From contig NC_064034.1 in the NCBI RefSeq assembly GCF_932526225.1, positions 21,665,747-21,729,746 on the forward strand: 64,000 nucleotides of DNA, given 5' to 3'. Origin of the DNA: Nematostella vectensis (Eukaryota; Cnidaria; Anthozoa; Actiniaria; Edwardsiidae). Positions within the stretch are counted from its first letter, which is position 1; each line of letters begins with the position of its first letter. The notes under the pieces are model-generated. The model did not search any database, was not told the origin of the DNA, and saw only the letters and a program-made list of their open reading frames with translations. Position numbers and translations under genes: made by a program. Shown piece after piece: positions 61,301-64,000 of this stretch.

Positions 61301-62015
61301 CAGGGGGATATAGACCTACCGTAAGTGCACTAATAGAACACAGGGGGATATAGACCTACCGTAAAAGCACTAATAGAACACAGAGGGATATAGACCTACC
61401 GTAAGAGTACTAATAGAACACAGGGGGATATAGACCTACCGTAAGAGCAGAAATAAAACACAGAGGGAAATAGACCCACCCGTAAGAGCACTAATAGAAC
61501 ACAGGGGGATATAGACCTACCGTAAGAGCACTAATAGAACACAGGGGGATATAGACCTACCGTAAGAGCACTAATAGAACACAGGGGAATATAGACCTAC
61601 CGTAAGAGCAGAAATAAAACACAGAGGGAAATAGACCTACCGTAAGAGTACTAATAGAACACAGGGGGATATAGACCTACCGTAAGAGCACTAATAGAAC
61701 ACAGGGGAATATAGACCTACCGTAAGAGCACTAATAGAACACAGGGGGATATAGACCTACCGTAAGAGCACTAATAGAACACAGGGGGATATAGACCTAC
61801 CGTAAGAGCTCTAATAGAACACAGGGGGAAATAGACCCACCCGTAAGAGCACTAATAGAACACAGGGAAAAAAAAAGACCTACCGTAAGTGCACTAATAG
61901 AACACAGGGGAAAATAGACCTACCGTAAGAGCACTAATAGAACACAGGGGGAAATAGACCTGCCGTAAGAGCACAAATAAAACACAGGGGAAAATAGACC
62001 TGCCGTAAGAGTACT
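58310..62015. repeat. 40-bp minisatellite, about 92 copies
   Basis: Unit contains GAACACAGGGGGAAATAGAC and CTACCGTAAGAGCACTAATA. Main variants: GGATATA for GGAAATA, and a 41-bp form with CCCACCCGTAAG. Larger blocks recur; the rare GGAGATA and GGAACTA pair appears at about 59966-60020 and again about 860 bp later. The array ends abruptly in an 18-base C-run (62016-62033). Largest repeat in the window. Confidence 0.97.
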
Positions 62016-62033
62016 CCCCCCCCCCCCCCCCCC

Positions 62034-62786
62034 GAAGGTTACAAGTTTATTTTGAACGCCCCCCTCTATTAATCCTCACAGCTTAAAAACAAACGACATA
62101 AAAACTCCGGTAATATAAAACAAAACTGCCTTCTTGATTAATTTTAAGCAAGTAGCGTCTTGCCCAATGTCACGGAATAATACTGGTTACGCAGCTATAA
62201 TTTACATTGATCCTGTCTAAAATTAGAACCCCACTGCATTTGGGTTTATTATATTGTTATATTTATAATGAAAAATAAACGCTTCTATCTTTTGAACTCG
62301 CCTCCCCCCCCCCCCCCCCCCACCACCACTTCTGACAATCGAAATTCAAATAACGCCCGGACTTGTATGAAATCATTCCTGTGAAAGAGAATCCTGAATT
62401 CCGAATCTCCTGCAAGGCGGCTAGCAGGCTATCGACTTTTAGACTTCGAACTATAATGTTGAATAGGATTTTGAAAATGCAGAAAATTCTCGAATTAAGA
62501 ACCTAAGACGGAAATCTGCCCTTCGAGATGTAAAACATGTATTTTATACAATTTAACATATACGATGTTTATATTTTTAACACTATAACATATACGACGT
62601 TTAGCCAAGAAAATGAGTTTGTTTATTCTAATTAACAATTCACGGGGACCCTGTGGCCACAGGGTCTAAGTGTTTTATTTTCTTAAAATAAAGGCCACAA
62701 AGAAAAAGAGGCTAATTTTGTTTTGTCCGAATTTATTTACCAAAAGCTTACTATCTCAAACGCTATGTTGATGTTTTTGTGCATCA
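62034..62786. other. Intergenic, no gene seen
   Basis: Contains a second C-run at 62304-62321 and AT-rich sequence; nothing coding. Confidence 0.45.
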
Positions 62787-62893
62787 GTCCTTAATTAAAC
62801 GTGAACTTTAGAAGCACACTAGCATACACACATTGGCACCAGTCGGGCCAAGACGGGACGCTAGCACAGTCTATTACCCGTGCAGTTCGGCAA

Positions 62894-62936
62894 CCATGGA
62901 CAGCTGTTTCGTCCTTATTAGGACTCGTCAGCATGG
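62894..62936 (-). ncRNA. Type I hammerhead self-cleaving ribozyme, copy 1
   Basis: Read on the minus strand: stem I 5' side CCATG, core CTGACGA, stem II GTCCT-AATA-AGGAC, core GAAA, stem III ACA-GC-TGT (the A belongs to GAAA's last base), then C17 and stem I 3' side CATGG. Every invariant core base is present. Cleavage is expected 3' of the C at 62899. The stem III is very short and self-complementary (ACAGCTGT), a feature of animal type I hammerheads thought to act as dimers. Outward of stem I an internal loop and a GGC/GCC helix could give the usual loop-loop contact with the AATA loop. Confidence 0.9.
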
Positions 62937-63248
62937 CATAGCCGGTTTGCCTCAGTTAAACTTCATCGGCAAAGAAAACTGCAGGGCGATTTCGACTCGG
63001 ACGAAGTGCTTTAAACCACAGCTCAGATCCATGTGGGATCTAGAGCTGCGACCGGGCTAGCGTGATGCCAATTGTGCGGATCACGCATGCGACCTTTGCT
63101 AGTCTAAAACTCCGTCGGATAGCCAAACTATCCTTGCGAGTATGTATACATAAATGTGAACTTTAGAAGCACACTAGCATACACACATTGGCACCAGTCG
63201 GGCCAAGACGGGACGCTAGCACAGTCTATTACCCGTGCAGTTCGGCAA

Positions 63249-63291
63249 CCATGGACAGCTGTTTCGTCCTTATTAGGACTCGTCAGCATGG
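63249..63291 (-). ncRNA. Type I hammerhead self-cleaving ribozyme, copy 2
   Basis: Identical to copy 1 and exactly 355 bp away. Cleavage is expected 3' of the C at 63254, so the two sites would release a 355-nt RNA (minus strand, 63253 down to 62899). Confidence 0.9.
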
Positions 63292-63760
63292 CATAGCCGG
63301 TTTGCCTCAGGTAAACTTCATCGGCAAAAAAAACTGCAGGGCGACTTCGACTCGGACGAAGTGCTTTAAACCACAGCTCAGATCCATGTGGGATCTAGAG
63401 CTGCGACCGGGCTAGCGTGATGCCAATTGTGCGGATCACGCATGCGACCTTTGCTAGTCTAAAACTCCGTCGGATAGCCAAACTATCCTTGCGAGTATGT
63501 ATACATAAATGTGAACTTTAGAAGCACACTAGCATACACACATTGGCACCAGTCGGGCCAAGACGGGACGCTAGCATAGTCTATTACCCGTGCAGTTCGG
63601 CAACCATGGACAGCTGACGGGTCCTAACAAGATCCATGTGGGATCTAGAGCTGCGACCGGGCTAGCGTGATGCCAATTGTGCGGATCACGCATGCGACCT
63701 TTGCTAGTCTAAAACTCCGTCGGATAGCCAAACTATCCTTGCGAGTATGTATACATAAAT

Positions 63761-63988
63761 GTGAACTTTAGAAGCACACTAGCATACACACATTGGCACC
63801 AGTCGGGCCAAGACGGGACGCTAGCATAGTCTATTACCCGTGCAGTTCGGCAACCATGGACAGCTGACGGGTCCTAACAAGGACGAAACAGCTGTCCATG
63901 GTTGCCGAACTGCACGGGTAATAGACTGTGCTAGCGTCCCGTCTTGGCCCGACTGGTGCCAATGTGTGTATGCTAGTGTGCTTTTAAA
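63761..63988. repeat. Terminal palindrome of the retrozyme-like element
   Basis: Arms of about 105 bp (63761-63866 and 63889-63988) are reverse complements of each other (for example AGCACACTAGCATACACACA and its complement), joined by the degenerate hammerhead. The same novel joint, CTGACGGGTCCTAACAAG, also marks the deletion in unit 3. Confidence 0.85.
63859..63901 (+). ncRNA. Degenerate hammerhead at a palindrome centre
   Basis: On the + strand CTGACGG, GTCCT-AACA-AGGAC, GAAAC, AGCTGTC and CATGG appear in order, but the core A9 is G and the 5' flank (GGACAG) cannot form the normal stem I. The flanks are instead about 100-bp inverted arms of the unit. Probably inactive. Confidence 0.6.
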
Positions 63989-64000
63989 GTCCTTAATTAA

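Larger units (their letters stand above)
62787..64000 (-). mobile_element. Retrozyme-like element: hammerhead-bearing 355-bp tandem repeat with 12-bp target duplication
   Basis: GTCCTTAATTAA flanks the element at 62787-62798 and 63989-64000. Inside are unit 1 (62801-63155, 355 bp), unit 2 (63156-63510, 355 bp), unit 3 (63511-63760, 250 bp, with 105 bp lost), a partial unit 4 (from 63761) and then an inverted partial unit up to 63988. Units 1 and 2 differ at only a few positions. The unit has several hairpins (GGATAG-CCAAA-CTATCC; GCGTGAT and ATCACGC). No protein is encoded; the 75-codon frames seen in units 1 and 2 span the ribozyme and are not genes. Such elements are known in animals as retrozymes, non-autonomous retroelements moved through ribozyme-processed RNA. 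Confidence 0.85.

Noticed and set aside
35805-62015. Tandem arrays considered as CRISPR arrays
   Set aside because: Units are contiguous with no unique spacers, and the surroundings are animal nuclear sequence.
62833-63415. Two identical-looking 75-codon frames in the 355-bp units
   Set aside because: They lie across the hammerhead on the opposite strand, start without an ATG in context, and are duplicated only because the unit is.

Overview
The window looks like a piece of an animal nuclear genome, most likely a cnidarian such as a sea anemone or coral. It is AT-rich, the genes are split by introns, and three voltage-gated potassium channel (Kv) genes of Shal/Kv4-like type lie in tandem on the + strand. 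It also carries hammerhead-bearing tandem repeats of the kind known from invertebrates. The cnidarian assignment is an inference; no marker here fixes the species. All coordinates were read by eye, and repeat edges may be off by a few bases.

The Kv genes are: gene A, only its last exon (1219-1504); gene B, complete in coding sequence (exons 20497-21674 and 23591-23903, 496 residues); and gene C (exons 48408-49429 and 51664-51874, 410 residues from the first in-frame ATG). Genes B and C have a Zn-binding T1 domain (H-x5-C-x20-CC), six membrane segments and a T-V-G-Y-G-D filter; gene A shows only the filter and S6. Wherever it can be seen, the intron splits the first Gly codon of the filter in phase 2. 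All three proteins end S6 with P-I-P-I and then Q-E, instead of the V-S-N-F tail usual in Kv channels. Each pore intron carries its own, unrelated minisatellite.

Region by region: 1-1218 is the repeat-filled end of gene A's pore intron. From 1.5 to 20 kb the sequence is non-coding, with small fold-back elements, short tandem arrays and the left arm (13826-16505) of a large inverted repeat. Gene B lies at about 18.2-24.5 kb, and the right arm follows at 24988-27738. From 28 to 48 kb there are fold-back MITEs, a 49-bp array, a LINE reverse-transcriptase fragment and a 72-bp array. Gene C (48.3-51.9 kb) has a MITE inside its intron array and a stop codon inside a 44-bp minisatellite. At 53962-58230 there is a 4.3-kb element with about 1-kb terminal inverted repeats and TTAA target duplications. 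At 58.3-62.0 kb there is a 40-bp array of about 92 copies.

The most notable feature is at the right end. The 1.2-kb element at 62787-64000 is built from 355-bp tandem units, and two of these carry a complete type I hammerhead ribozyme on the minus strand. It is flanked by a 12-bp direct repeat. This is the architecture of a metazoan retrozyme, and it predicts a 355-nt RNA released by self-cleavage that could circularise. About 20% of the window is minisatellite (nine families, roughly 12.9 kb).
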